Assembly (NCBI RefSeq): GCF_021026335.1
Contig: NZ_JAJNCY010000003.1
Span: 1-64,000 of the forward strand
Length of the DNA stretch: 64,000 nucleotides
Source: Rhizobium sp. C1
Lineage (GTDB): Bacteria; Pseudomonadota; Alphaproteobacteria; Rhizobiales; Rhizobiaceae
Reading direction: 5' to 3'
Below the pieces are notes generated by a model, which did not search any database, was not told the DNA's origin, and worked only from the letters and a program-made list of their open reading frames with translations. The translations under genes and the position numbers were made by a program. Numbering within the stretch: the stretch's first letter is position 1; every line of letters begins with the position of its first letter. Below, in pieces: positions 50,150-58,959 of this stretch.

Positions 50150-52650
50150 ACACGCACATGACCTCTTTTGCGACCGATCACCTGAAGCGTCCTCTGCCCG
50201 CCGGCGCGCCGATCACCTATTGGCAGCTTGGGGCAACGGCGGAAGCGCGCTACGACGTGCCGGACCAGCCGATGAAGGGGGAGATGGACCCCTTCTTCTT
50301 CCTGACCAAGCACAAGAACTTTATTCCGCATGAATATCCCTGCCGCACGGCCTTCGGTGTCGAGCGCCGCGGAAAGCGCCCGGACGTGACGGGCGAATTT
50401 GCCCTCGCACGCTTCTGGCTGCCCTTCGGCTCGCCGCGCGTGGATCTCTCCGGCTTCTGGTTCCGCCCGACCGTGGTCGGCACCTGGGCAACAACCGCCA
50501 TCGAAGCGGCCAGCGCCGGCGAAGCGGTCCTGCGTCTCGGCACCTGCGGCGGGGCGGTTCTCTTCGTGAATGGCGCGGAAATCGGCTTCATGGCCGATTA
50601 CGTCCGAAACCTGGAAGCTAAGCAGGATTTCACCGTCTCGCTGAAGGTCGGCCTCAACGAGATTTCCGTCTTCTTCGACGATCTCGCCGAGCGCGATGCG
50701 CGCTACTTTTTCCAGATGGATTATGTCTCCGGCCCAGTCGCTCAGCAGGCTCTGCCGGTTCCTGGCAAGGGTGCAACGGCTGCAGCCATCGAAGCTGCGC
50801 TCGATGACATGCATTTCGAAAAGCCGGTCTATCGCGCAGGCGAAGTGGCGCTGGTGACGGGTGCGGCACTGCCGGTTTCGGCTGAAGCCCATGTGACCGT
50901 CGAAGGCGATTTCATGTCGCGCGAGGAGCCGATGCGGCTCGTGCTGACGCTGGCCGCCGGGCAGACCCGGCTGTCTTTGGGCGAAACTGCGTCGCTCCCT
51001 TCCGACTTCCGCCATTTCCATGTCAGTCTGACGGCGGACGGCTTCACCGCCGCGCGCGTGTTCGGTGTGGAAATCTGCCATGCCGAACGGCAGGGCGAGG
51101 CCGGTTCGGCCCTTGTCGAACGCATCACCGAAACGCTTGATGAGATTTCCGAATTCGGCGAGCCGGACAATGTCATGGCGCTGGCGCGTCTGGCCTCCGG
51201 CCGTTACGGCGCAAAGACGGATGCAATGATCGCCGCGACGCTGCCGACCATTGTGGATTGCCACGACTGCGCCGACTTCGCCCTCGTGCCGCTGCTCTGG
51301 TGCCGCACCGCCTATGGCCAGCATATCGACCCGGATGTGGTTGCGCAGATCGACCGCGCCATCCTCTCTTATCGCTACTGGATGGATGAGCCGGGCAATG
51401 ACGTGCAGTGGTATTTCTCCGAAAACCATGCGCTTCTGTTTCACACGGCTTGCTATCTTGCCGGCGCGCTTCATCCGAAAGATCGGTTTGTCCGCTCCGG
51501 CCGCCTCGGCGCCGAACAGTCGGCCATCGGTCTTCAGCGCGTCCGTGCCTGGCTCGATCATTTCGAAAAGTGGGAAATGGCCGAGTTCAACTCTGCCCCC
51601 TATTTCCCCATCGATCTGAAGGGTCTGACGGCGCTCTTCGCGCTGGCGCCCGATCAGGACGTGCGCGACCGCGCCCGCAAGGCCATTGTGCGTCTCGTTG
51701 CGGTCGTTGCTCGTTCCGCCCATCATGGCATCCTGACGGGTGCGCAGGGCCGCTCCTACGAGCACACGCTGCGCGCCGCCGGCTCGCTGGAACTCTCCGG
51801 CATTGCCCGCCTCATCTGGGGCAAGGGCAATTACGGCCGCCGCGTTCACGCGCTGCCGCAGATGGCGATTTCGCTGCGCGATCATGGGCTGGAAATTCCG
51901 GCCGAACTTTCCGCTGTCGCCGACTGGCGCTCGGATGAAGGTCAGGAATGGGTCTTCGCGCAGGGTGAAAACCGCATCGCCAAGCTCTATCACTACAAGA
52001 CGGCGCACTACGCCATCGGCACGGCGGCGCATTACCGCTGGAACGAATGGGGCTATCAGGAAACCGTGCTCCAGCTTCGTCTCGGCGAGAATGCCGATGC
52101 GCAGATCTGGATCAACCATCCGGGCGAAACCATTCATTCCGGCTATGGCCGCCCGTCCTACTGGGGCGGTTCGGGCACGCTGCCGCGCCTCCATCACTAT
52201 CGCGGCCTTGCCGTCCTGACCTTCAACTGCGCGGCCGAGCAGCCGGGCTTCTCGCATGCCTGGTTCCCGCGCCAGGAATTCGACGCCTCGTCCGTCAAGG
52301 GTGACGTTGCCGTGGCGCGCTCAGGTCAGGGCATGGTGATGCTGAAGGGCAGCCACCCATTCGCACTCGTTGAGACTGGCCCGACCGCCGGCAACGAGTT
52401 GCGCATTGATGGCCATCGCACGGCATGGATCGTGCGCCTTGGCGATCAGGGCTCGGAAGAGGAATTCGCCGCCCGATTTGCAAGCCTTTCAATCTCCGAA
52501 GGGGCTGACGGCGTATTGACGATCGAGGACCCGGAATACGGAACCGTTCTCTGCCATGCAGATGGCCGGACCGAGGCCGAAGGCCGTGTGCTGAACCCCG
52601 CCGACTGGAGTGTCGAGGGCAAGGCGATCAACATGAAGCACGGGGGCTGA
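50146..52650 (+). CDS. Unrecognised 834-residue cytoplasmic protein, candidate uronide lyase or hydrolase
   Basis: A long protein without signal peptide or membrane segments. By eye it splits into an N-terminal beta-rich region (about 1-330, with VDLSGFWFRPTVVGTW and ILNE-type jelly-roll strands), a central helical region (about 330-610, with WYFSENHALLFHTACYLAG and SAHHGILTGAQGRSYEHTL) and a C-terminal beta-sandwich region (about 620-834, with YRWNEWGYQETVLQLRL, WINHPGE and GYGRPSYWGGSGTLPRLHHY). This layout resembles toroid-plus-sandwich polysaccharide lyases or glycosidases. Conserved-looking His, Tyr and Trp (ENHALLFH, YEHT, HHY) are candidate catalytic residues. It overlaps kduI by 4 bp. 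I cannot assign a CAZy family. Confidence 0.85.
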   Translation: MNTHMTSFATDHLKRPLPAGAPITYWQLGATAEARYDVPDQPMKGEMDPFFFLTKHKNFIPHEYPCRTAFGVERRGKRPDVTGEFALARFWLPFGSPRVDLSGFWFRPTVVGTWATTAIEAASAGEAVLRLGTCGGAVLFVNGAEIGFMADYVRNLEAKQDFTVSLKVGLNEISVFFDDLAERDARYFFQMDYVSGPVAQQALPVPGKGATAAAIEAALDDMHFEKPVYRAGEVALVTGAALPVSAEAHVTVEGDFMSREEPMRLVLTLAAGQTRLSLGETASLPSDFRHFHVSLTADGFTAARVFGVEICHAERQGEAGSALVERITETLDEISEFGEPDNVMALARLASGRYGAKTDAMIAATLPTIVDCHDCADFALVPLLWCRTAYGQHIDPDVVAQIDRAILSYRYWMDEPGNDVQWYFSENHALLFHTACYLAGALHPKDRFVRSGRLGAEQSAIGLQRVRAWLDHFEKWEMAEFNSAPYFPIDLKGLTALFALAPDQDVRDRARKAIVRLVAVVARSAHHGILTGAQGRSYEHTLRAAGSLELSGIARLIWGKGNYGRRVHALPQMAISLRDHGLEIPAELSAVADWRSDEGQEWVFAQGENRIAKLYHYKTAHYAIGTAAHYRWNEWGYQETVLQLRLGENADAQIWINHPGETIHSGYGRPSYWGGSGTLPRLHHYRGLAVLTFNCAAEQPGFSHAWFPRQEFDASSVKGDVAVARSGQGMVMLKGSHPFALVETGPTAGNELRIDGHRTAWIVRLGDQGSEEEFAARFASLSISEGADGVLTIEDPEYGTVLCHADGRTEAEGRVLNPADWSVEGKAINMKHGG

Positions 52651-52736
52651 TCCCCGCGTGAGACAGGCCGGGTTGGCGGAGGAGGGTCCGCGGCCCGGTT
52701 AACTGACGGGATACCCGTCCATCGAAGGAGGAGACG

Positions 52737-54002
52737 ATGATGAAAAGCATTTCCATTCTGGCAGCTGCGGGGATCGCACTGCTGTCGAGCACGGCGGCCT
52801 TTGCCGGCGACGTGCGCATCATGTGGTATTCGGATGGCGTCGAAGGTCAGGTCTTCAAGGACCTGATCGCCCGATTCCAGAAGGACAATCCGGATATCAA
52901 GGTGACGGTTGACGAGGTTGCCTATTCGACGATCAAGGAACAGTTGCCCGTGCAGCTCGCGGCCGGCAACGGCCCGGACATTGCCCGCGTCACTAACCTG
53001 AAGTCGCTGTCGCAATACTGGCTGGATCTCACGCCCTATCTGAAGGACGTGGATTTCTGGAAGAAGAACTATGGCGACCAGATGGACTGGATGCGTCCCG
53101 ATGGTTCCAACATCATTCCGGGCTTCATGACGCAGATCACGCTGACCGGCGGCTTCGTCAACAAGACGCTGTTCGATCAGGCCGGTGTCGCACTGCCGGG
53201 TGAGAAGGCCACGTGGGACGAGTGGGTTGCGGCGTCCGAGAAGGTCGCCAAGAGCCAGCAGGTCCCCTATGCCTTCGCCATCGACCGCTCCGGCCACCGC
53301 ATCACCGGTCCGGCGATCTCCTATGGCGCGAACTATATCGGCAAGGACGGCATGCCGGCCCCGCTCGATGATGCCGCCAAGAAGTACCTGACCCAGCTCA
53401 TCAAGTGGAACGCCGATGGCGTCTCCGACAAGGATGTCTGGGTCTCGGCTTCCGGCACGACCTACAAGCCGGCTGCGGATGATTTCATCAATGCGCAGGT
53501 CGTCATGTATTATGCCGGCTCCTGGCAGATTCCGAACTTCATGACCAAGATCGGCACGAATTTCGACTGGGTCGCCATCGGCAGCCCCTGCGGCCCGGCC
53601 GCCTGCACCGGCATGCCCGGCGGCGCCGGTCTCGTGGCCATGAAGGACACGAAGAACCCGAAGGATGTGGCCAAGGTCATGGAGTTCCTGGCGTCTACCC
53701 CGATCGCCAAGGAATTCGCCGAGCGCACGCTCTTCCTGCCGTCGAACAAGGAAGTCGTCGCCGGCGGCCTTGACTTCAAGACGGACAACAAGCTCGCCAA
53801 GGAAGCGCTGAACACATTTGTAAAGGCAACGACGACGACTGCACCGGAAGCGCTCAAGCTTCCCGGCTGGAAATGGTCGGATACCTATTACGGCGCACTG
53901 GTCAGCCGCGTCGGGCAGGCCATGGCCGGCGAAATGACCGCTGAAGAGGCGTTCAAGCGCATCGACAGCGACATCGCCGAGAAGGTCAAGGCTGCCAAGT
54001 AA
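52737..54002 (+). CDS. Sugar ABC transporter substrate-binding protein
   Basis: Periplasmic family-1 binding protein, 421 residues; signal peptide ends at STAAFAG near residue 22. Mature part starts DVRIMWYSDGVEGQVFKDLI and shows the UgpB/MalE-like pattern (VQLAAGNGPDIARV, GGAGLVAMKDTKNPKDVAKVMEF). A Cys pair in SPCGPAACTG is unusual and may form a disulfide near the ligand cleft. GGAGGAGACG precedes the ATG. The likely ligand is an unsaturated uronic-acid oligosaccharide; because the smo cluster lacks an importer, an SQ-type ligand cannot be excluded. Confidence 0.9.
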   Translation: MMKSISILAAAGIALLSSTAAFAGDVRIMWYSDGVEGQVFKDLIARFQKDNPDIKVTVDEVAYSTIKEQLPVQLAAGNGPDIARVTNLKSLSQYWLDLTPYLKDVDFWKKNYGDQMDWMRPDGSNIIPGFMTQITLTGGFVNKTLFDQAGVALPGEKATWDEWVAASEKVAKSQQVPYAFAIDRSGHRITGPAISYGANYIGKDGMPAPLDDAAKKYLTQLIKWNADGVSDKDVWVSASGTTYKPAADDFINAQVVMYYAGSWQIPNFMTKIGTNFDWVAIGSPCGPAACTGMPGGAGLVAMKDTKNPKDVAKVMEFLASTPIAKEFAERTLFLPSNKEVVAGGLDFKTDNKLAKEALNTFVKATTTTAPEALKLPGWKWSDTYYGALVSRVGQAMAGEMTAEEAFKRIDSDIAEKVKAAK

Positions 54003-54017
54003 GGCCGAGATTTCCGG

Positions 54018-54044
54018 TGCGCGGGGAGGAGGTCTCCGCGCACT
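54018..54044 (+). repeat. Stem-loop between binding-protein and permease genes
   Basis: GTGCGCGG (54018-54025) pairs with CCGCGCAC (54037-54044). No U-tract follows, so it is probably a processing or stabilising hairpin that keeps binding protein more abundant than permease. Confidence 0.6.
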
Positions 54045-54127
54045 GGATCACCAAGCAATTCCAGTAAAAGTGTGATGCGGTTTTACGTCCGGAATTGCGC
54101 ATGAAAGACAATAAGGGAGGGCACATC

Positions 54128-55144
54128 ATGAAGGCCAATGGGCTTCTATCAGCGTCGCAGACGGCCTTGATGGCTGTGGTCGCGCGCGTGATGGGCATCA
54201 TCGATGTGCCGCTGCGCTATCTGCAGCGCAAGACCGGGCAGAGCGGCATGGCCGCGTTTTTTCTGGCACCGAACATGGCAATCTTCGCCGTCTTCGTGCT
54301 CGTGCCCTTTGTCATCAATTTCGTCTATTCGCTAACCGGCGGCTCGGCGATTTTTCTCAGCGACCGCAGCTTTGTGGGCGCGCAGCAATATTCCGAGATC
54401 TTCGCCTGCGGCAATTATCTCGATCCGAACTCCTGCAAGCAGGACGTTTTCTGGATCGCAGCCGGCAATACGGCCGCCTTCGTCGTGCTCCAGGTCTCGC
54501 TGATGATCGTGGCGGCGCTGATCACCGCGCTCATCCTCAATCGCGAAATCATCGGGCGCAGCTTCTGGCGCGCCGTTTTCTTCTTTCCGGTTCTTTTGTC
54601 ACCGGTGGTCACGGGCCTCATCTGGCGCTGGATCTTCCAGCGGCAGGGCGTGCTGAATGCCGTGATGCAGGGATTGGGGCTCGAGCCACATGACTGGCTG
54701 ACCGAGCGCAACAGCGCCTTCTTCGCCTCCATCGGCGTGTCCATCTGGGCGCATGTCGGCTTCTACACGCTGATCCTGCTGGCCGGGCTTCAGGCGATCC
54801 CGAAGGATCTCTACGAGGCCGCGCAGATGGATGGCACGAGCCGCCAGCGCGTGTTCTGGCGCATCACGCTGCCGCTTCTGATGCCGAACCTGATCGTCGT
54901 TCTGGTTCTGGCGCTGATCAAGGCCGTGCAGATTTTCGACGAGGCCTTCGTGCTCACCCATGGCGGGCCGGGCACCAGCACCATGTATCTCGTTCAGTAT
55001 ATCTACGAAACCGGCTTCGCCTCGGAGCTTCGCAATCCGGGCCTCGCGGCGGCGGCTTCGATCCTCATGGGCGCGGTTCTCGTCGTCCTGACGCTGGCCC
55101 AGATGGCCGCCTCGCGGAAGAATGAAAAGAAGGGGGCACGCTGA
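54128..55144 (+). CDS. Sugar ABC transporter permease, MalF/UgpA-like
   Basis: A 338-residue permease with six membrane segments; EAA loop EAAQMDGTSRQRVFWRITLPLLMPN at about residue 236. The start at 54128 has AAGGGAGG 7 bp before it; the frame from 54095 lacks one. A cysteine-flanked periplasmic loop (ACGNYLDPNSCKQD) may form a disulfide. It overlaps the second permease start. Confidence 0.93.
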   Translation: MKANGLLSASQTALMAVVARVMGIIDVPLRYLQRKTGQSGMAAFFLAPNMAIFAVFVLVPFVINFVYSLTGGSAIFLSDRSFVGAQQYSEIFACGNYLDPNSCKQDVFWIAAGNTAAFVVLQVSLMIVAALITALILNREIIGRSFWRAVFFFPVLLSPVVTGLIWRWIFQRQGVLNAVMQGLGLEPHDWLTERNSAFFASIGVSIWAHVGFYTLILLAGLQAIPKDLYEAAQMDGTSRQRVFWRITLPLLMPNLIVVLVLALIKAVQIFDEAFVLTHGGPGTSTMYLVQYIYETGFASELRNPGLAAAASILMGAVLVVLTLAQMAASRKNEKKGAR

Positions 55145-56208
55145 TGTCGCGCGCTGTGGAATTTGTCACGCGCCGTCGTGGTGCGAGCGGTACGGGCAAG
55201 GGCTGGCACTGGACGGATGTGTTTACCTGGGTGTGGCTGATCGGCGGGCTCTTCATCATGTTCGCGCCGGCGGCATGGCTGACGCTCTCGTCGTTCAAGA
55301 CGTCGGCTGCCCTGTCCGAATTTCCGCCGACGCTGCTGCCTTACGTCACCGAGACGGTGAAGGTTGCCGGAAGCGGCAAGCCTCTGCCGCTTTATGACGT
55401 CACTCTGCCGGATGGGAAGACCGCAAGGCTTGTCGAGCTTCGCCGCATCGGCGTCATCGCGCAGATGGCCGATCCCGCAAAACCGGAAGTCGTCATCAAG
55501 GTCAACATCAAGGATCGCAAGCCGGTCCAGAAGCTGCATTTCGAAACGTCGAACTATACCGAACCCTTCGTGCATTTCGACTTCCTGCGCTATCTCTGGA
55601 ACTCGGTCTTCGTCACAGTGACGGCAACGCTGATCACGCTGCTTGTCAATTCCATGGCGGCCTTTGCGCTTTCCAAATACCAGTTCCGTGGCCAGAACGC
55701 CGTCCTCATCGTGATTGTCGGAACGCTGATGGTGCCGCTCGCCGTCATCATGGTGCCGCTCTATTCGGTGGTCTCGTCGCTCGGGCTGCTCGATACGCTC
55801 TGGGGCGTCATCCTGCCCACCGTGGCAACGCCCACCGGCGTCTTCCTGCTGCGCCAGTATATGCTGACGATTCCGGATGAGCTCATCGATGCGGCGCGCA
55901 TGGACAAGGCTTCCGAGTGGCAGATCTACTGGCGCATCGTGCTGCCCTTGTCCGCGCCGGCGCTTGCCGTGCTCGCCATCTTCTCCGTCGTCTGGCGCTG
56001 GAACGACTTCCTCTGGCCGCTGATCGTCCTGAGCCGCTCGTCGCTCTACACATTGCAGGTCGGCCTCAACGTCTATTCCGGCCAGTTGAACGTGCAGTGG
56101 CATTTCATCCTGGCGATGACCGTCGTCACCATGATCCCCGTCGTCCTCGTCTTCGTGTTTCTGCAGCGCTTCATCGCGCGCGGCATCGCGACCTCGGGCC
56201 TGAAGTAA
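55144..56208 (+). CDS. Sugar ABC transporter permease, MalG/UgpE-like, with periplasmic insert
   Basis: A 354-residue permease, longer than the usual 270-290. After the first membrane segment (about 27-50) there is an extra hydrophilic region of about 85 residues (roughly 60-145, including LPDGKTARLVELRRIG) before the second segment (NSVFVTVTATLITLLVNS). The EAA loop is AARMDKASEWQIYWRIVLPLSAPA. The insert faces the periplasm, where it could touch the binding protein. ATG overlaps the previous stop by 1 bp. Confidence 0.9.
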   Translation: MSRAVEFVTRRRGASGTGKGWHWTDVFTWVWLIGGLFIMFAPAAWLTLSSFKTSAALSEFPPTLLPYVTETVKVAGSGKPLPLYDVTLPDGKTARLVELRRIGVIAQMADPAKPEVVIKVNIKDRKPVQKLHFETSNYTEPFVHFDFLRYLWNSVFVTVTATLITLLVNSMAAFALSKYQFRGQNAVLIVIVGTLMVPLAVIMVPLYSVVSSLGLLDTLWGVILPTVATPTGVFLLRQYMLTIPDELIDAARMDKASEWQIYWRIVLPLSAPALAVLAIFSVVWRWNDFLWPLIVLSRSSLYTLQVGLNVYSGQLNVQWHFILAMTVVTMIPVVLVFVFLQRFIARGIATSGLK

Positions 56209-56218
56209 GGAATCCCCC

Positions 56219-57307
56219 ATGGGCCGTATCACGCTCGAAAAAGTCACCAAGTCCTTCGGCGCCGTCGATGTCCTGCATGGCATCGATCTCGATATCCGCG
56301 AAGGTGAATTCGTCGTCTTCGTCGGTCCGTCAGGCTGCGGAAAATCGACGCTGCTGCGCCAGATCGCCGGTCTCGACAAGCCGACAAGCGGCGAGATCCG
56401 CATCGACGGCGCGCTGGTCAACGACGTCCCGGCCTCTGATCGCGGGCTTGCGATGGTGTTCCAGTCCTATGCACTCTATCCGCATATGAGCGTGCGCCAG
56501 AACCTCGCCTTCGGGCTCGAAAATGCCCGCATGCCGAAGGCCGAGATCGATGCGCGCATCGCGGAAGCCGCCCGCATGCTGGAAATCGGCGATTATCTGG
56601 AGCGTCGCCCCGGTCAGCTTTCCGGCGGCCAGCGGCAGCGCGTCGCCATCGGCCGCGCCATCGTGCGCAACCCGACGGCCTTCCTGCTGGACGAGCCGCT
56701 GTCGAACCTTGATGCGGAACTGCGCATCTCGATGCGCGCCGAGCTTGCCGCACTCCATGCGCGCCTGAAGACGACGATGATCTATGTGACGCATGACCAG
56801 ATCGAGGCGATGACGCTGGCCGATCGCATTGTCGTGCTGCGCAAGGGCAGGGTGGAGCAGATCGGCTCGCCGCTGGAGCTCTACAATCGCCCGGCCAACC
56901 GCTTCGTGGCCGGCTTCATCGGCGCGCCGAGCATGAATTTTCTTTCCGGCCAGATCGAGGGTGTGAGCGAGGCGGGGACCATGCTGCGCCTCTTCGACGG
57001 GGAGATCGTGACCGTGCCGAGACGTGCGGATGCGGTGCAGGCAGGTCAGAATGTCTCCGTGGGGCTCCGCCCGCAGCATATGCGTGTCGCGCATGAGGGC
57101 GAGAACGGGGTGCCGGTGACGATCGACATGGTTGAAGCGCTGGGTTCGGAAACGGTGGTTCACGCCCATGCGTCGACCGGCGAACCGGTGCTCGCGGTCT
57201 TGCAGGGACAGCACAATCTGAGCCGTGGCGAGAGTCTCAAATTCGCGTTCAATCCGGCCGACCTTCATCTCTTCGACAACAATGGCGTCCGCGTTTCGGG
57301 GACCTGA
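56219..57307 (+). CDS. Sugar ABC transporter ATP-binding protein, UgpC/MsmK-like
   Basis: A 362-residue ATPase. Walker A is GPSGCGKST, the signature is LSGGQRQRVAIGRAI, Walker B is AFLLDEPLSNLDAEL and H-loop is YVTHDQIEAM; a C-terminal regulatory OB-type domain (about 240-362, GAPSMNFLSGQIEG) follows. Last gene of the uronide operon, closed by the hairpin at 57330-57360. Confidence 0.95.
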   Translation: MGRITLEKVTKSFGAVDVLHGIDLDIREGEFVVFVGPSGCGKSTLLRQIAGLDKPTSGEIRIDGALVNDVPASDRGLAMVFQSYALYPHMSVRQNLAFGLENARMPKAEIDARIAEAARMLEIGDYLERRPGQLSGGQRQRVAIGRAIVRNPTAFLLDEPLSNLDAELRISMRAELAALHARLKTTMIYVTHDQIEAMTLADRIVVLRKGRVEQIGSPLELYNRPANRFVAGFIGAPSMNFLSGQIEGVSEAGTMLRLFDGEIVTVPRRADAVQAGQNVSVGLRPQHMRVAHEGENGVPVTIDMVEALGSETVVHAHASTGEPVLAVLQGQHNLSRGESLKFAFNPADLHLFDNNGVRVSGT

Positions 57308-57329
57308 CGGACCACCGGCGTCAAATGCA

Positions 57330-57360
57330 AAAGGCCCGCGCGGTGAACGCGCGGGCCTTT
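57330..57360. terminator. Bidirectional terminator between the uronide operon and dctA
   Basis: AAAGGCCCGCGC (57330-57341) pairs perfectly with GCGCGGGCCTTT (57349-57360). T and A ends on both sides let it stop the plus-strand ABC operon and the convergent dctA transcript. Confidence 0.88.
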
Positions 57361-57384
57361 CTGATCGATGAATCTGAGCCTTGC

Positions 57385-58719
57385 TTATTCGGCGGCGACA
57401 GCGACCGGAACGAGGCGGGGCTCTTCGACGATCGGCTTGCCGGAGAATGCGGCGGCCATCTTTTCCTTGTCGAGTTCGCCTTCCCAGCGTGCGACGACGA
57501 CGGTGGCAACCGCGTTGCCGATGAAGTTGGTGATGGCGCGGCATTCCGACATGAAGCGGTCGATGCCGAGGATCAGCGCCATGCCGGCGATCGGAACGGC
57601 GGGAACGACGGAGAGCGTGGCGGCGAGCGTGATGAAGCCAGCGCCCGTGATGCCGGCCGCACCCTTGGAGCTCAGCATGGCGACCAGCAGAAGCAGCACT
57701 TCCTCACCGAAGGACAGGTGCGTGTTCGTCGCCTGAGCAATGAAGAGAGCTGCCAGCGTCATGTAGATGTTCGTGCCGTCGAGGTTGAACGAATAGCCGG
57801 TCGGAATGACGAGGCCAACGACCGGACGGGCGCAGCCCGCACGCTCCATCTTGGACATCAGGCCCGGGAGGGCGGCCTCCGACGAGGAGGTGCCGAGAAC
57901 GAGCAGCAGTTCTTCCTTGAGGTAACGGATCAGCGAGAGGATCGAGAAGCCGTTATACCAGGCCACTGCGCCGAGAACGACGAAGATGAAGAGGAAGGAC
58001 GTCAGGTAGAACGTGCCGATCAGCATGGCGAGATTGGCGACCGAACCGATGCCATACTTGCCGATGGTGAAGGCCATCGCGCCGAATGCGCCGATCGGTG
58101 CGGCCTTCATCAGGATGGCGACGAGGCGGAAGATCGGGTTGGTGAGAGCCTGAAGGAAGTCGAGAACCGGCTTGCCCTTTTCACCGACCATGCCCAGCGC
58201 AATGCCGAACAGAACCGAGAAGAACAGGACCTGCAGAATGTCGCCTTCGGCAAATGCGCCGACGATCGTGTTCGGGATGATGTTCATCAGGAACCCGGTG
58301 ATCGTCGCGTCATGTGCCTTGGCGGTGTAGGTTGCCACAGCCTTGGTGTCGAGCGTTGCCGGGTCGATGTTCATGCCGGAGCCGGGATGAACGACATTGG
58401 CCACGACGATGCCGATGATCAGAGCGAGCGTCGAGAAGGTCAGGAAGTAGATCATCGACTTGCCGGCGACACGGCCGACCTTCTTCAGATCTGCCATGCC
58501 GGCAATGCCGGTGGCGACCGTCAGAAAGATCACGGGTGCGATGATCATCTTCACCAGCTTGATGAAGGCATCGCCCAGCGGCTTCATGCTTTCGCCGATG
58601 CCCGGGTAGAAGTGGCCGAGAATGATGCCGGCGGCAATGGCCGTCAGAACCTGAACATAGAGCTGCCGATAGAGCGGCGTCTTGCCGCGCGGTTCGGTGA
58701 CCGCGTCTGAAATATGCAT
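57385..58719 (-). CDS. dctA: C4-dicarboxylate transporter DctA
   Basis: A 444-residue sodium/proton-coupled DAACS-family carrier with eight membrane segments and two re-entrant loops. Substrate and ion motifs are [35 protein letters not shown] and [18 protein letters not shown]. It imports succinate, fumarate and malate. The ATG at 58719 has GGAGG 5 bp before it; the longer frame to 58815 crosses the promoter and is rejected. A sigma-54 promoter lies 93 bp upstream. Confidence 0.96.
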   Translation of the reverse strand: MHISDAVTEPRGKTPLYRQLYVQVLTAIAAGIILGHFYPGIGESMKPLGDAFIKLVKMIIAPVIFLTVATGIAGMADLKKVGRVAGKSMIYFLTFSTLALIIGIVVANVVHPGSGMNIDPATLDTKAVATYTAKAHDATITGFLMNIIPNTIVGAFAEGDILQVLFFSVLFGIALGMVGEKGKPVLDFLQALTNPIFRLVAILMKAAPIGAFGAMAFTIGKYGIGSVANLAMLIGTFYLTSFLFIFVVLGAVAWYNGFSILSLIRYLKEELLLVLGTSSSEAALPGLMSKMERAGCARPVVGLVIPTGYSFNLDGTNIYMTLAALFIAQATNTHLSFGEEVLLLLVAMLSSKGAAGITGAGFITLAATLSVVPAVPIAGMALILGIDRFMSECRAITNFIGNAVATVVVARWEGELDKEKMAAAFSGKPIVEEPRLVPVAVAAE

Positions 58720-58811
58720 GTGAGCCTCCACTTGCCTCGCCCGGATGAATGCGCCTCCCGAGGCGGAACGTTGATCGCACGGCGCCTTATCCCGCCGCTG
58801 AAGCTCTATTT

Positions 58812-58826
58812 GCAACCGCCGTGCCA
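58812..58826 (-). promoter_or_regulatory. Sigma-54 promoter of dctA
   Basis: On the minus strand TGGCAC, five bases (GGCGG) and TTGC give an exact -24/-12 consensus. With the DctB/DctD pair divergent and adjacent, this is the DctD-activated dctA promoter. Confidence 0.92.
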
Positions 58827-58899
58827 GTTCTGCGGCGGTGAGTTAAGTAGCTGGAAAGAAATGTGAATTTTTTGTGTCACGAAGATGGTTTGCGCAAGA

Positions 58900-58917
58900 T
58901 GTGCGGAATTCCACACA
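58900..58917. promoter_or_regulatory. DctD-type upstream activating site 1
   Basis: TGTGCGGAATTCCACACA is a TGTG-N10-CACA site about 75 bp upstream of the -24 element of dctA. It resembles the tandem DctD-binding sites described for rhizobial dctA promoters. Confidence 0.75.
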
Positions 58918-58932
58918 GATGCACTTGTCGAC

Positions 58933-58950
58933 TGTGTAGGAAAATGCACA
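58933..58950. promoter_or_regulatory. DctD-type upstream activating site 2
   Basis: TGTGTAGGAAAATGCACA is a second TGTG-N10-CACA site. Its centre is 33 bp from that of the first site, about three helical turns, so both face the same side of the DNA. Confidence 0.7.
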
Positions 58951-58959
58951 GAATGGAGC

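Noticed and set aside
50107-52257. 716-codon minus-strand open frame opposite the 834-residue protein
   Set aside because: Only one strand can be favoured. The plus frame has 4 bp overlaps with kduI and continues the operon, while the minus frame has no promoter space or ribosome site.
57325-58710. 461-codon plus-strand open frame opposite dctA
   Set aside because: It begins inside the terminator hairpin and is the antisense of a fully conserved transporter.
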